Assembly: GCF_002135415.1 (NCBI RefSeq) | Contig: NZ_NEGJ01000003.1 | Coordinates: 62,001 to 126,000, forward strand | Reading direction: 5' to 3' | Length of the DNA stretch: 64,000 bases | From: Acinetobacter sp. ANC 3832 | GTDB lineage: Bacteria; Pseudomonadota; Gammaproteobacteria; Pseudomonadales; Moraxellaceae | In this document: piece by piece, positions 1-9,805 of the stretch | Layout of the letters: every line of letters begins with the position of its first letter | Position numbering within the stretch: the first letter of the stretch is position 1 | Notes under the pieces: generated by a model | Seen by the model: only the letters and a program-made list of their open reading frames with translations | Told to the model about the DNA's origin: nothing | The model's database searches: none | Program-made: the position numbers and the translations under genes

Positions 1-527
1 CTTTAGACTTACCCTTTGATTCGCCTGTAACTGCACATTGTGGCTCTTGTACAGCCTGTATTGATATTTGTCCAACTCAGGCTATTGTTGAACCCTATAT
101 GTTAGATGCACGCAAATGCATCGCCTATTTGACCATTGAATTTCAAGGCATCATTCCTGAGGAATTACGCAAAGGAATTGGTAACCGTGTATTTGGCTGT
201 GATGATTGCCAACTAATTTGCCCTTGGAATAGTTTTGCGAAGAAAGCAACCATTGATGATTTCAATCCAAGACATGGTTTAGATGATGTTAGTCTATTAG
301 ATTTATGGCATTGGGATGAAACGACCTTTTTAGCCTGTACTGAGGGTAGCCCCTTACGACGCACAGGTTTTCAAAGTTTTAAACGCAATATTGCAATTGG
401 ATTAGGTAATGCACCATTTTCTGATCAAATCATCTTGGCATTACAAACAAAAAATGAACAACATGATGAGATTGTGCAAGTCCATATTGACTGGGCAATT
501 CAAGAACAATTGACTAAAAAATCATAA
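1..527 (+). CDS. queG: Epoxyqueuosine reductase, C-terminal part (5' end outside window)
   Basis: The reading frame is open from base 3, so the start lies upstream of the window. QueG is a cobalamin and iron-sulfur enzyme that performs the last step of queuosine synthesis, reducing epoxyqueuosine in tRNA. Two bacterial 4Fe-4S motifs are visible: CGSCTACIDICP around bases 39-74 and GCDDCQLICPWN around bases 192-227, which is the QueG pattern. The cobalamin-binding N-terminal half is not in view. The family is recognised from these motifs and from the C-terminal sequence; nothing unusual is seen. Confidence 0.9.
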   Translation, partial: LDLPFDSPVTAHCGSCTACIDICPTQAIVEPYMLDARKCIAYLTIEFQGIIPEELRKGIGNRVFGCDDCQLICPWNSFAKKATIDDFNPRHGLDDVSLLDLWHWDETTFLACTEGSPLRRTGFQSFKRNIAIGLGNAPFSDQIILALQTKNEQHDEIVQVHIDWAIQEQLTKKS

Positions 528-826
528 ACTTTGCAAGGAACTGACCATTTTTGATTTCGTTTTCTAACTTTGCACGTTCTTTGCAAAATTTATTAAATAT
601 TGATTTTATAGCACCGAAGATCTAGCAATCTATTTTTTATTAAAAACAACTTTGCGAGTAATTTTCAGTAAATATAGCTCAGTTTGCAACTAAATCTAAG
701 ATTCTATTTTTCTATAACATTCACAAAAACTATAGAGATAATTGATTTATTTTGAACTTTTTTACCCTTTCATCCTATTTCAAATCAGGTATGATCAAGG
801 CAATGTTGAAAATAAATGGATAGATC

Positions 827-1816
827 ATGCAAGTACGCAACGATTGGACGCGTGAAGAAATTCAAGCTTTATATGAACAACCTTTTTTAGATTTAGTTTT
901 TGAAGCGCAGCGTGCACATCGTGAGCATTTTGAAGCCAATATGATTCAGGTCAGCACGCTACTTTCAATTAAAACAGGGAAATGCCCTGAAGACTGTAAG
1001 TATTGCTCTCAATCTGTACATTATGATTCTAAGCTAGAAGCTGAAAAGCGTATTGCTGTAGATAAAGTCATTAGTGAAGCAAAAGAAGCCCTTGAGTCAG
1101 GTTCTTCACGTTTTTGTATGGGTGCGGCTTGGCGTAATCCACATGAACGAGATATGCCTTATGTCTTAGAAATGGTTCGTGAAGTTAAAGCTTTAGGTTT
1201 AGAAACTTGTATGACTTTGGGCATGTTAAATGAATCACAAGCAGGTCGCTTACATGAAGCAGGTTTAGATTATTACAACCATAACTTGGATACTTCACGT
1301 GAATATTATTCACATATTATTAGTACCCGTACTTTTGATGATCGCTTAAATACGCTCGATCATGTACGTAATGTAGGTATGAAAGTCTGTAGTGGCGGGA
1401 TTGTCGGTTTAGGTGAAAACCGTAATGATCGTATCGGTTTATTGCAAGAACTCGCTACATTACCCGCGCATCCTGAATCTGTGCCGATCAATATGCTTGT
1501 TCCAATTGAAGGCACACCACTTGTAGATGTTGAAAAACTCGATGTAACCGAATGGATTCGTACCATTGCTGTGGCACGTATTATTATGCCTCTCAGCTAC
1601 ATTCGCCTTTCGGCAGGTCGTGAAGCCTTGACGGATTCTGATCAAGCGCTTGCATTTATGGCAGGTGCAAATTCACTCTTCTCTGGTGAAAAGTTATTAA
1701 CTACGCCAAATGCAGGTGAAGGTAAAGACAAGCAATTATTTAATAAACTCGGACTAAAAGCTGAAAAAGCTAAAGCGACAGCGGCTGAACTTTCAGTAGA
1801 TGCAATGGCAAGTTAA
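827..1816 (+). CDS. bioB: Biotin synthase
   Basis: Radical SAM enzyme that inserts sulfur into dethiobiotin to make biotin, in the cytoplasm. The 329-residue length fits the family. The radical SAM cluster motif is C53-PED-C57-KY-C60, followed by the conserved region YYNHNLDTS near residue 150. No other bio gene is adjacent, so it appears to be a single-gene unit ending at the terminator at 1868. The ATG at 827 is preceded by an A/G-rich stretch (ggatagatc) that can serve as a weak ribosome binding site. Function is assigned with high certainty from sequence identity to the family. Confidence 0.96.
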   Translation: MQVRNDWTREEIQALYEQPFLDLVFEAQRAHREHFEANMIQVSTLLSIKTGKCPEDCKYCSQSVHYDSKLEAEKRIAVDKVISEAKEALESGSSRFCMGAAWRNPHERDMPYVLEMVREVKALGLETCMTLGMLNESQAGRLHEAGLDYYNHNLDTSREYYSHIISTRTFDDRLNTLDHVRNVGMKVCSGGIVGLGENRNDRIGLLQELATLPAHPESVPINMLVPIEGTPLVDVEKLDVTEWIRTIAVARIIMPLSYIRLSAGREALTDSDQALAFMAGANSLFSGEKLLTTPNAGEGKDKQLFNKLGLKAEKAKATAAELSVDAMAS

Positions 1817-1867
1817 GAGAGTTGCAACTTAACAAGTGCTCTCTGATCTATAAAATGATCGCGAGAA

Positions 1868-1897
1868 AAAGGGATTAAGTTATTAATCCCTTTTTTT
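1868..1897 (+). terminator. Rho-independent terminator after bioB
   Basis: An 11-bp stem (aaagggattaa pairing with ttaatcccttt) with a 4-nt loop runs directly into a T tract. Confidence 0.85.
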
Positions 1898-2036
1898 AGA
1901 AACAGATTTTATGAGTAGAATAAAATTCATGCTTAACACCATTAAATTTATTCTTAAACAAGAAAAAATTAAAAGATTATTCATGGTTATGCTAATCGCT
2001 AATATAAAACTAAAACTACAAAAATATTTTACTAAA

Positions 2037-2249
2037 TTATAAAGAGGTAATCAGAACAACATATTTTGCATTTAAGAACATCCCTACTCGAATAATATCT
2101 GCACCATTGGCATGATGGACTTTTAATTCTTGAGTGATTGCATCATATTGAAAAGAATCAAAACAATCTTGATGATGGCATAGCCATGTTAACGTATCTG
2201 CTAAATTTCCATCAACAACATAAGTTTCCGCATTAAAATCTTTAGGCAT
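2037..2249 (-). CDS. Small hypothetical protein, 70 aa
   Basis: I do not recognise the family. The frame also opens from a TTG at 2264, but the ATG at 2249 seems the better start; neither has a strong ribosome binding site. The product is soluble, without signal peptide or membrane segment. It contains a His/Cys patch (LCHHQDCFD) near the middle and a second His pair (KVHHANG). Balanced composition and isolated, non-overlapping position argue for a real gene, but this rests on appearance only. The upstream gap to 2528 is AT-rich and shows nothing else. Confidence 0.45.
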   Translation of the reverse strand: MPKDFNAETYVVDGNLADTLTWLCHHQDCFDSFQYDAITQELKVHHANGADIIRVGMFLNAKYVVLITSL

Positions 2250-2528
2250 ATCAATTAAGATCAAATATATTGTTGCTGATTGTACTCATAACGATATTTA
2301 AAAATCATTCTTTTATGCAAGCATATCTTTGCATAATGAAAATATAATGCTGCTTATTTAAGAAGATAAATATCAAACTCAGAAAAGCACTCTTTGAAAA
2401 TTTTAAATAAAAATTAATTCTGATTATCACTTCTTAAAATCAATAAAGTGATAATCGCTTGAAAATAAGATAAAAAAATTGAGTTAAAGCAGATTCAAAA
2501 AAGATATCAATAAAGAAAAAATATTCTC

Positions 2529-2639
2529 TTAATGATGATAGAATCCACATTTACGACATTCTTTAACCATGACCATATTGTGAGAAATTTCATATTCATA
2601 AGCATGAATACAAAATAATTTTTTAATTTTCTGAAGCAT
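2529..2639 (-). CDS. Very small Cys-motif protein, 36 aa, DUF1660-like
   Basis: This short frame starts at ATG 2637-2639 behind a strong ribosome binding site (aggag, seven bases before the start) and ends at TAA 2529-2531. The product begins with a basic segment (MLQKIKKLFCIHAYEYE) and ends with KECRKCGFYHH. One Cys-x2-His pair near the N-terminus and one Cys-x2-Cys pair near the C-terminus could bind one zinc ion. The pattern resembles the small DUF1660-type proteins found in phages and bacteria; that link is inference. Function is unknown. Confidence 0.55.
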   Translation of the reverse strand: MLQKIKKLFCIHAYEYEISHNMVMVKECRKCGFYHH

Positions 2640-3001
2640 TAAAATCTCCTATTTTGTTATGATTCGCTTCTGCAATGTTTCATCCTGAAACATCTATGTC
2701 ACTTAGATGACTTGCTTATATATTTAGCATAATTCAAGGAATATTCAAGTATTTTCTTTCAATAAAAAAAATAAAATATCGACAATAAAAATCGTCATAT
2801 TTTCAAATGATGAGAAAACCACAACTCATTGTTTTTCAATATCAATTCCCCTTCATCATATCGTAAAAAAGATGCAAGATATCTTGATTAAATCCAACAA
2901 ATCTATAGGATGAAATTGTAGCCCTCTCTAATTATTCACCATTTTAAATAGAAAGCTTTTCAAAAATTTTGAAATAAATACCAACAATATAAGGAATTTT
3001 T
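2640..3001. other. Intergenic region, AT-rich
   Basis: It holds the ribosome binding site of the small gene to the left and that of the acyl-CoA ligase to the right (aaggaattttt before ATG 3002). Promoters of both divergent genes must lie here, but I see no convincing box, repeat or RNA. Confidence 0.5.
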
Positions 3002-4630
3002 ATGCACGGACAAATGATGTTTCAACCATTGCTAATCAGTAGCTTTATTGAACATGCTGCACGTTATCATGGTGATACAGCTATTATTTCTAAAAATACT
3101 GATGGCACAATTACAAAAACAGATTGGACTCATGTCGCTGAAAACTCAAAGCGTTTTGCAAATGCCCTGCATTCCCTAGGATTAAATGTATCTGATCGTG
3201 TAGCCACCATTGCATGGAACAACCATCGACATTTAGAGTCATGGTATGCAATTTCAGGCAGTGGTATGGTTTGCCACACCATTAATCCCCGTTTATTCCC
3301 AGAACAACTTATTTTTATTATTAATGATGCTCAAGATCGTGTGGTTCTTTTTGATAAAACCTTTTTACCATTAATTACAGGGGTAAAAGCACATATTCCA
3401 AAGGTTGAACATTTCATTTGCTTGGGTGCTTTTGATCAAGATGTTGCAAATGCCCTACCTGAAGTTAAATTTTATGATGTGCTTATTGCCGAACAACCAT
3501 CAGAATTTGAATGGCCTGAATTAGACGAAACCACAGCAAGTTCACTTTGCTATACATCGGGTACGACAGGTAATCCTAAAGGTGCGTTGTACAGCCATCG
3601 CTCTACTGTTTTACACACGTATGCTATTTGCTTACCAGACTCATTAAATTTATCTGCCAAAGATGTCATGCTTCCTGTGGTACCCATGTTCCATGTAAAT
3701 GCTTGGGGTACGCCTTATGCAGCAGCGATGGTAGGCTGTACTTTGGTTCTGCCTGGACCAGGTTTGGATGGTGCGAGTTTAGTTCAATTGATTGATGAGT
3801 TTAAAGTTACACAAGCTTTAGGTGTTCCAACTATTTGGCAAGGTTTATTACTTGCAGCCAAAGCAGCCAATAGCAATTTAAGCAGCTTAAAACGTAATGT
3901 CGTAGGTGGTTCTGCTTGTCCACCATCAATGATGAAAGCATTTAAAGACTTATTTGACTGTGAAACAATTCATGCATGGGGCATGACGGAAATGAGTCCA
4001 TTAGGAACGAGCAATCAATTAAAAGCCAAACACAGTCAGCTTTCTGAAGCAGAGCAATTTAAAATACGTCTTTCTCAAGGTCGCCCACCTTTCGGTGTTG
4101 ACTTGCGTATTGCCGATCAAGAAAAAGGAACAGATGAATTAGTTCGTGATGGTCATGCCATAGGTAATCTACAAGTGAAAGGACATTGGATCATCAATGA
4201 ATATTTTGGTAAAAATGAGTCTGCATTAACTTCCGATGGTTGGTTTGACACAGGTGATATTGCTTCTCTTGATGCCGATGGTTTCTTATATTTGAGTGAC
4301 CGTGCTAAAGATTTAATTAAATCTGGTGGCGAATGGATTTCTTCTGTAGAACTTGAAAACATTGCAATGGGGCATCCTGATATTGCGATGGCAGCCGTCA
4401 TTGCTGCGACCCATCCAAAATGGGATGAACGCCCTATTATTATTGCAATCAAGATACAAAATAGTAATATTAGTGAAGCTGACCTTTTAGGTTATTTTGC
4501 TGACAAGATTGCGAAATGGCAAATTCCCGACCGAGTGATTTTTGTTGAATCAATTCCATTAAGTGGTACAGGTAAAATGCTTAAACGTGAATTACGTGAA
4601 CAATATGGTTCTATTCTCTTAGATAGCTAA
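3002..4630 (+). CDS. Fatty acid-CoA ligase (AMP-forming), AlkK/DmdB-like
   Basis: Activates a carboxylic acid with ATP to an acyl-adenylate and then to an acyl-CoA, most likely a medium- or long-chain fatty acid. The AMP-binding P-loop TSGTTGNPKG sits at residues 185-194. It is followed by the YxxxG-type region HAWGMTEMSP, the ATP-contacting WFDTGDIA motif, and the C-terminal catalytic lysine in SGTGKMLKRE (about K525). The length of 542 and the N-terminus MHGQMMFQPL resemble AlkK-type ligases of Acinetobacter and Pseudomonas. It is a single gene with its own terminator. The exact substrate cannot be read from the sequence. Confidence 0.88.
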   Translation: MHGQMMFQPLLISSFIEHAARYHGDTAIISKNTDGTITKTDWTHVAENSKRFANALHSLGLNVSDRVATIAWNNHRHLESWYAISGSGMVCHTINPRLFPEQLIFIINDAQDRVVLFDKTFLPLITGVKAHIPKVEHFICLGAFDQDVANALPEVKFYDVLIAEQPSEFEWPELDETTASSLCYTSGTTGNPKGALYSHRSTVLHTYAICLPDSLNLSAKDVMLPVVPMFHVNAWGTPYAAAMVGCTLVLPGPGLDGASLVQLIDEFKVTQALGVPTIWQGLLLAAKAANSNLSSLKRNVVGGSACPPSMMKAFKDLFDCETIHAWGMTEMSPLGTSNQLKAKHSQLSEAEQFKIRLSQGRPPFGVDLRIADQEKGTDELVRDGHAIGNLQVKGHWIINEYFGKNESALTSDGWFDTGDIASLDADGFLYLSDRAKDLIKSGGEWISSVELENIAMGHPDIAMAAVIAATHPKWDERPIIIAIKIQNSNISEADLLGYFADKIAKWQIPDRVIFVESIPLSGTGKMLKRELREQYGSILLDS

Positions 4631-4653
4631 TATTGCAATTTCAATTTTTCTTG

Positions 4654-4686
4654 AGCACTTAAACTTATAGATTGAGTGCTTTTTTA
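4654..4686 (+). terminator. Terminator after the acyl-CoA ligase
   Basis: A 9-bp stem (agcacttaa with ttgagtgct, one G-T pair) and a 9-nt loop are followed by six T. Confidence 0.8.
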
Positions 4687-4929
4687 TGTTCTATAAATAG
4701 GCTATAACCGCATCTAATGAAATGATTTCTATTGTTAACATATACTTTTCATTTAATTTTAATTTAGTATCTTAAACATGCAAAGGACAAATTGATATTT
4801 AAAAACAATAGTATGAGATAAACTTTGTATTAAAAACCATCAAAAAAAACCTTCACTCAGACAATAAATAATATAGACTTTAGTCTATGATTTGCTTAAT
4901 ACTAAATGAATGCGTAAAAGGATGAATGC

Positions 4930-5034
4930 ATGTTTATAACTTTGTCGATGGTGAGCTTAGCTGTTTTAATGTTGATTTGTGCTTGGAGTGCAATTGATAT
5001 TTATTTAGATGCACGTAAAGAAACTAGAGAGTAA
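4930..5034 (+). CDS. Small single-span membrane protein, 34 aa
   Basis: ATG at 4930 follows a ribosome binding site (aagga, eight bases upstream) and the frame ends with TAA at 5032-5034. About residues 3-25 are hydrophobic (ITLSMVSLAVLMLICAW), followed by a charged C-terminus (LDARKETRE). That is the layout of a one-helix inner-membrane miniprotein. There is no recognised family and no partner gene; it sits alone before the tRNA. A competing frame from ATG 4926 gives a featureless peptide and was not chosen. Confidence 0.5.
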   Translation: MFITLSMVSLAVLMLICAWSAIDIYLDARKETRE

Positions 5035-5163
5035 TTTAAAAATTAATTCAATTTTTGCCTAATAAACAAACATACCCATTTTCTTCAAGTAAAAGCGCTT
5101 GTATTTGGTTTTTATTTTCGCTAGTATTCTTCAACGAAAATACTTGATATATCAGTATTTAAA

Positions 5164-5240
<77 letters not shown>

Positions 5241-5411
5241 AATTACATCATCATATGCACTTATATGATTACTAAACCTCTAATTTTAAAAGAATTATAG
5301 GTTTTTTTAATATAAAAATAAACTCATATACACTCATACAGGAACCATTCATTTGTATCCTTGTTTGTATCCGTACTCTTTCTGCATTACTGGGATACAA
5401 AGTGTTTAGCT

Positions 5412-5969
5412 ATGAAAAGAACTGCCCTCAATGGCATTAAACAAATAAAAGACACGCATTTATATAATCTTGAATCTGAGGATAAGGAGTATCGTATTTC
5501 ATGTGATGTGGGGCTTTATTTTCGTGTATCACCAAAAGGAAAAAAGTCTTGGCAAGTACGCTTTAAGGATGAGATAGGGAAATGGAAATGGCATAGTATT
5601 GGGGCTTATCCTGAGTTATCGCTTGTACAAGCTAAACTTGAAGCTTCAACCATTTTTCTCAAGTTACAGCAAAAAGAAAAAAAATTAACAAAAAAACAAA
5701 TTGAACTGCAAAAAGTTGAGGAGCAACAACTTAATTTAAAAAGTTTGATGTGTGGATGGCTTGATACTAAGAAAACTACTTGGGCTAAAATAACAATAAA
5801 GAAAGAAACTCAATCTATTGGAAAACGAATTTTATCTGTTTTTGGTGATTTGGACTTCACCAAAATATTGCCACAACAATAGTTATCTTTTTTTCAGGAT
5901 ATGCTCAGGAATGAAAGTATCTACAATCGGGTAGAGAAACTAGTCTCACATTGTCGAAATGCTTATGAT
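5412..5969 (+). pseudogene. Tyrosine integrase remnant (P4 type, DUF4102 N-terminus)
   Basis: Residues from ATG 5412 match the N-terminal arm-binding domain of P4-like integrases (for example GLYFRVSPKGKKSWQVRF and WHSIGAYPELSLVQAK). The frame meets TAG at 5880-5882. It continues in the same frame for some 29 more codons of typical core-binding sequence (NRVEKLVSHCRNAYD) until the IS3-family element starts at 5970. The catalytic domain with the Arg/His/Arg/Tyr residues is missing and I could not find it on the far side of the element. Its place next to a tRNA marks an old integration site. It cannot be active. Confidence 0.85.
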
Positions 5970-6007
5970 TGAACCGTACCGAGTTTGTCGGAAACTTTTT
6001 ATTTAAG

Positions 6008-6913
6008 TTAGGCCACCTGACCTAACGGATTAATCTTATCATAGTACATTGCTTCAAACTCAAAAGGCGATACATAATCAATTGCACTGTGTACACGCTT
6101 CTTATTGAACCAATCTACCCAATTTAATGTCGCAAGTTGTATATCTTCTAAACCTTTCCAATCGGCTTTTAAATATTCAATCACCTCTGTTTTGTATAAG
6201 CCATTCACCGTTTCAGCCAAAGCATTATCGTATGAATCACCTGTCGTACCCCCTGATGCTCGTAAATTTGCTACTTCTAAACGATTGGTATAACGAATAG
6301 AAAGATATTGCACACCTCTGTCTGAATGATGAATCACATTCTTTGGCATACCTCGATCATGTAATGCTTGTTCAAGTGCATCAAGAACCATATCTGTATT
6401 CATACGTGTGGATACTTTCCATCCAATAATTGCTCGTGAGAACACATCAATAATAAATGCGGTATACACCCAGCCTGAATGGGTTTGAATATAGGTGAAG
6501 TCAGCAACCCACAAGTGATTAGGGTGAGCGGCTTTAAAATTACGTTTCACTAAATCATCTGCGCGTTTTTGATCATCTCGGCTACAGGTGGTTTGTTTAT
6601 TCTTACCACGCCAAACACCTTGTATGTCTAACTTTTGCATCAAGCGAACTACTCTGCAACGTGCAATCACATAGCCTTCACGTCTCAATTGTTGCCATAC
6701 TTTACGTATGCCATATCGCCCCGAACTTTCCTTCCAAATACGTTTAATTTGCTCTGCATGATGTAAATAATGCAAAACACGTTCCGCTCGAAATTCTGGA
6801 TTATGAACGAGATCTAAAGTCAGGTAATAATAGGTTGATGCTGCGATCGGTAAAACTCTACAAATTGCATCAACACCATATCGATCTTTATTGTTATGAA
6901 TGAAATCCACCAT
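6008..6913 (-). CDS. IS3-family transposase OrfB (DDE integrase core)
   Basis: A 301-residue protein with an N-terminal HTH_21-like region (YGIRKVWQQLRREG) and an rve integrase core. The three acidic residues can be placed: D in HLWVADFTY, D in VIHHSDRGVQY and E in DNALAETVNGLYK. OrfB of this family is normally made as an OrfAB fusion by -1 frameshifting from orfA. Because orfA here is broken, this intact frame probably yields no functional transposase unless supplied in trans by another copy. Confidence 0.9.
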   Translation of the reverse strand: MVDFIHNNKDRYGVDAICRVLPIAASTYYYLTLDLVHNPEFRAERVLHYLHHAEQIKRIWKESSGRYGIRKVWQQLRREGYVIARCRVVRLMQKLDIQGVWRGKNKQTTCSRDDQKRADDLVKRNFKAAHPNHLWVADFTYIQTHSGWVYTAFIIDVFSRAIIGWKVSTRMNTDMVLDALEQALHDRGMPKNVIHHSDRGVQYLSIRYTNRLEVANLRASGGTTGDSYDNALAETVNGLYKTEVIEYLKADWKGLEDIQLATLNWVDWFNKKRVHSAIDYVSPFEFEAMYYDKINPLGQVA

Positions 6914-7229
6914 TATTTGTGTAGGTGATCGAGCTCCGCCTAGGCGAAAAAAGCAGCTGTTTTACGCAGAATTTCATTGGCACGTTGCAGTTCTTTATTT
7001 TCACGCTCGAGTTGTTTAATTCGTTCTTAATCTGAAAGCTGCTGTACTTTAATTGGGTTTTGTTTATCTAAATATTTTTGATACCAAACACGTAGAGTTT
7101 CAGGAGTGCAACCAATCTTAGGCCAATAGCAGTGATCACAGCCCAATTCGATGAATAATCTTTTTCAGACTCAATCACAAGTTCAACCGCTCTTACTCTG
7201 ATTTCAGGGGGGTAGTTTGATTTTTTCAT
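6913..7229 (-). pseudogene. IS3-family OrfA, broken by a frameshift and two nonsense codons
   Basis: The frame starts at ATG 7229 with MKKSNYPPEIRVRAVELVIE, a typical HTH OrfA. Near 7122-7126 one base is missing compared with the expected reading (IGCTPETLRVWYQ reappears in another frame). Further on a TAA interrupts the heptad region (LSD*ERIKQLERENKELQ) and a TAG interrupts FFA*AEL near the end. The total of 317 bases, one short of a multiple of three, fits a single deletion. Both stops are one base away from glutamine codons. Confidence 0.8.
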
Positions 7230-7465
7230 TGGAGTAGTCTCTCAGAATAGTGACTCTCCGACAAACTCGGTACGGTTCACATCGGTTGGATAATGTAATC
7301 GTTTAAATGCACTGGAAATCGACCTATTAAGCTCCTATAAAATTAAATATTAGCTCAAACTATTCTTAATACGACAGAACTAATAAATTTCATATTTTGA
7401 TACTTTTATTAATTTCAAACGACATCTATAGAAACAAGCTCAAACTCCTATAGAGATTATTTAAT

Positions 7466-9655
7466 ATGTCACCCAAAAAACACGTCCATCCGAACCAAAA
7501 ATATCTGTCCAAAATCATTCAATTTATTATGTTAGGAACAGCTTTTGGAGTTTATAGCCCCCTCTCCCATGCAGCAGAAAGCACAACTCCCAGTGACCTA
7601 CAAATTCAAGCTTTGCCCACGATCAGCTATACAGCGAATCAATTAGGTGAAATTACAGAAAATAGTGGTATATACACACCTGGAACCATTGCCACTGCGA
7701 CACGTTTAATTTTAAAACCAAGAGAAACACCTCAAACGATTAGTGTAATTACTCGTCAAGAAATGGATGATTTTAATCTAAATTCTATTGATGATGTCAT
7801 GAGGCATACACCTGGTGTAAGCGTAGTGACTTATGACAGTGAACGTACTGAATATTATTCACGTGGTTTTGCCATACAGAACTTTCAATATGATGGCATT
7901 CCCATGCTTCGAGATTCCGCATATTCATCTGGCAACACACTTAGTAATACAGCAATTTATGATCGTATAGAGGTTTTAAAAGGTGCAACAGGGTTACTAA
8001 CTGGCGTAGGTGATCCAGGTGCAACCATCAATCTTATTCGTAAAAAACCAACAAAGGAATTTCAAGGAAGTGCTTCTTTAAGCCTAGGGTCATGGAATAA
8101 TTATCAAGGTGAATTAGATGTCAGTGGTTCACTTAATGAATCTGGAAGTATTCGTGCTCGTGGTGTAACCGCATATCAAGACAAAGAATCTAAACTTGAT
8201 CATTATGAACGTAAAACACCTGTTTTTTACGGCATTGTAGAAGCTGATTTAACAGATAAAACATTACTGACTGTGGGTGCAGATTATCAAGATAGTAAAC
8301 CTAAAGGTTCAACTTGGGGAGGAATTCCAATTTATGATGCAACAGGCCATTTCAATGACATGCCTCGTAGTTTTAATAATGGTGCAAAATGGAGTACTTG
8401 GGAACAATACACGCGTACCCTATTTTCAACCTTAGAACATAAGTTTGATAATGATTGGGTGGCAAAACTACAATTAAATCATCAAATAAATGGTTATGAT
8501 GCCCGCTTAGGTGCAGCAACTGGTGGTAATCCTAATCCTTCCAATGGAAGTGGTGTTTCTATGTGGCTTGGAAACTATAAAGGTGAAACTAAAAGTGATG
8601 CCGCTGATTTATATATGTCAGGACCATTTCAACTGTTTGGACGTGAACATGAGTTAGTTGTTGGTGCTAGCCTTTCAAAAAGTACTTGGAAAAATAATGG
8701 CTATGGTGCGCCAGAGGATTATAAAAATGCAGTAGATCAATATTATCAATGGAATGGTGATGTGCCAGAACCTGATTGGCAAAAAGGTAGCCATTGGTCA
8801 GATAATGAAACTACAAGACAAAATGGACTTTATGCAACGTCTCGTTGGAATCTAAGTGATGATTTAAAATTAATTTTAGGAGGACGTTATGCTAACTACA
8901 AAGCCGAAAATTATAAAAAATCAGGTATTTTTGTTCCATATATAGGCACTGTATACGATCTAAATGACAATTATTCAGTTTATGCAAGTTATAGTACAAT
9001 CTTTAAGCCTCAATCTTCAAAAACACCTGAAGGAAAATCACTTGATCCTCTAGAAGGTGAAAACTACGAAGCAGGTATTAAAGGTGAGTTTTATAATGGT
9101 CGACTAAATACAAGCTTGGCATATTATCAACTGATTCAAGACAATTTTGCTAAAGAAATTCCAAATACAGTAACCCCTTCTGGTGATACCGCATTTGAAG
9201 CAATACAAGGGGTTAAGACTAAAGGTATTGAGCTAGAAATTACAGGAGAAATCTTACCTGATTGGAACCTACATGCAGGGTTTAATCATAAAGTTTCAAA
9301 ACAACAAGGTGAAAAAGAAAGTACGCTAACGCCAGAAAATGAACTTTCTCTTTATACAAGTTATAAACTAAACCAATGGGTAGATGGTTTAACGATAGGT
9401 GGTGGTGCGCGTTGGCAAGATGAAACTTGGGGTAATATCACCAATCCTAGTAACAAAGCTACTGATAAACACGTAGTATCTGATTATTGGTTAATTGACG
9501 CGATGGCAAACTATAAATTTAATGATCAGTTGTCACTTTCATTTAATGTTAATAATCTTTTGGATAAAAAATACTATACGATTTTTAGTTGGTATAGTAC
9601 CTACACATGGGGTGAAGGCCGTAACTATAATTTAGGGCTAAAATATAAATTTTAA
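7466..9655 (+). CDS. TonB-dependent siderophore receptor, FhuE/FpvA-like, no signalling domain
   Basis: Outer-membrane gated channel for a ferric siderophore. After a signal peptide ending near SHAAES (about residue 38), the plug domain follows (ETPQTISVITRQEMDD, then IYDRIEVLKGATGLLTGVGDPGATINLIRKKP). A 22-strand barrel ends in the usual aromatic residue (YNLGLKYKF). There is no STN domain between signal peptide and plug, so it cannot signal to the FecI/FecR pair in the classic way. At 729 residues it is normal in size. The closest family resemblance is to receptors for hydroxamate siderophores such as coprogen; the true ligand is unknown. Confidence 0.88.
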   Translation: MSPKKHVHPNQKYLSKIIQFIMLGTAFGVYSPLSHAAESTTPSDLQIQALPTISYTANQLGEITENSGIYTPGTIATATRLILKPRETPQTISVITRQEMDDFNLNSIDDVMRHTPGVSVVTYDSERTEYYSRGFAIQNFQYDGIPMLRDSAYSSGNTLSNTAIYDRIEVLKGATGLLTGVGDPGATINLIRKKPTKEFQGSASLSLGSWNNYQGELDVSGSLNESGSIRARGVTAYQDKESKLDHYERKTPVFYGIVEADLTDKTLLTVGADYQDSKPKGSTWGGIPIYDATGHFNDMPRSFNNGAKWSTWEQYTRTLFSTLEHKFDNDWVAKLQLNHQINGYDARLGAATGGNPNPSNGSGVSMWLGNYKGETKSDAADLYMSGPFQLFGREHELVVGASLSKSTWKNNGYGAPEDYKNAVDQYYQWNGDVPEPDWQKGSHWSDNETTRQNGLYATSRWNLSDDLKLILGGRYANYKAENYKKSGIFVPYIGTVYDLNDNYSVYASYSTIFKPQSSKTPEGKSLDPLEGENYEAGIKGEFYNGRLNTSLAYYQLIQDNFAKEIPNTVTPSGDTAFEAIQGVKTKGIELEITGEILPDWNLHAGFNHKVSKQQGEKESTLTPENELSLYTSYKLNQWVDGLTIGGGARWQDETWGNITNPSNKATDKHVVSDYWLIDAMANYKFNDQLSLSFNVNNLLDKKYYTIFSWYSTYTWGEGRNYNLGLKYKF

Positions 9656-9676
9656 GATGATTTAAATTTCACTTGG

Positions 9677-9707
9677 AATCGTTTAGATCATATCTAAACG
9701 ATTTTTT
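9677..9707 (+). terminator. Terminator after the FhuE-like receptor
   Basis: A perfect 12-bp stem (aatcgtttagat with atctaaacgatt) closes a 3-nt loop and runs into six T. Confidence 0.9.
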
Positions 9708-9805
9708 CATCTGTTATAAATAATAAATATATTGTATAAAATCGTTTCATTTGTATACAACATGAATAATTAAACTAAAACTACTTTTACTCTATAAGGA
9801 AAATC

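Larger units (their letters stand above)
5970..7279 (-). mobile_element. IS3-family insertion sequence, 1310 bp
   Basis: The ends are perfect 23-bp inverted repeats (5970-5992 and 7257-7279), each starting TGAACCGTACCGAG from outside to inside. The inner part has the two-frame transposase layout of the IS3 family, read leftward. Direct target repeats are not clear: the left flank ends gat and the right flank begins cat. Loss of the duplication would fit a deletion or recombination at one side, which would also explain the missing half of the integrase. Confidence 0.9.

Noticed and set aside
7280..7465. Continuation of the integrase to the right of the IS3-family element
   Set aside because: I read all three frames; only about eight open codons follow before stops and none resemble an integrase catalytic domain.
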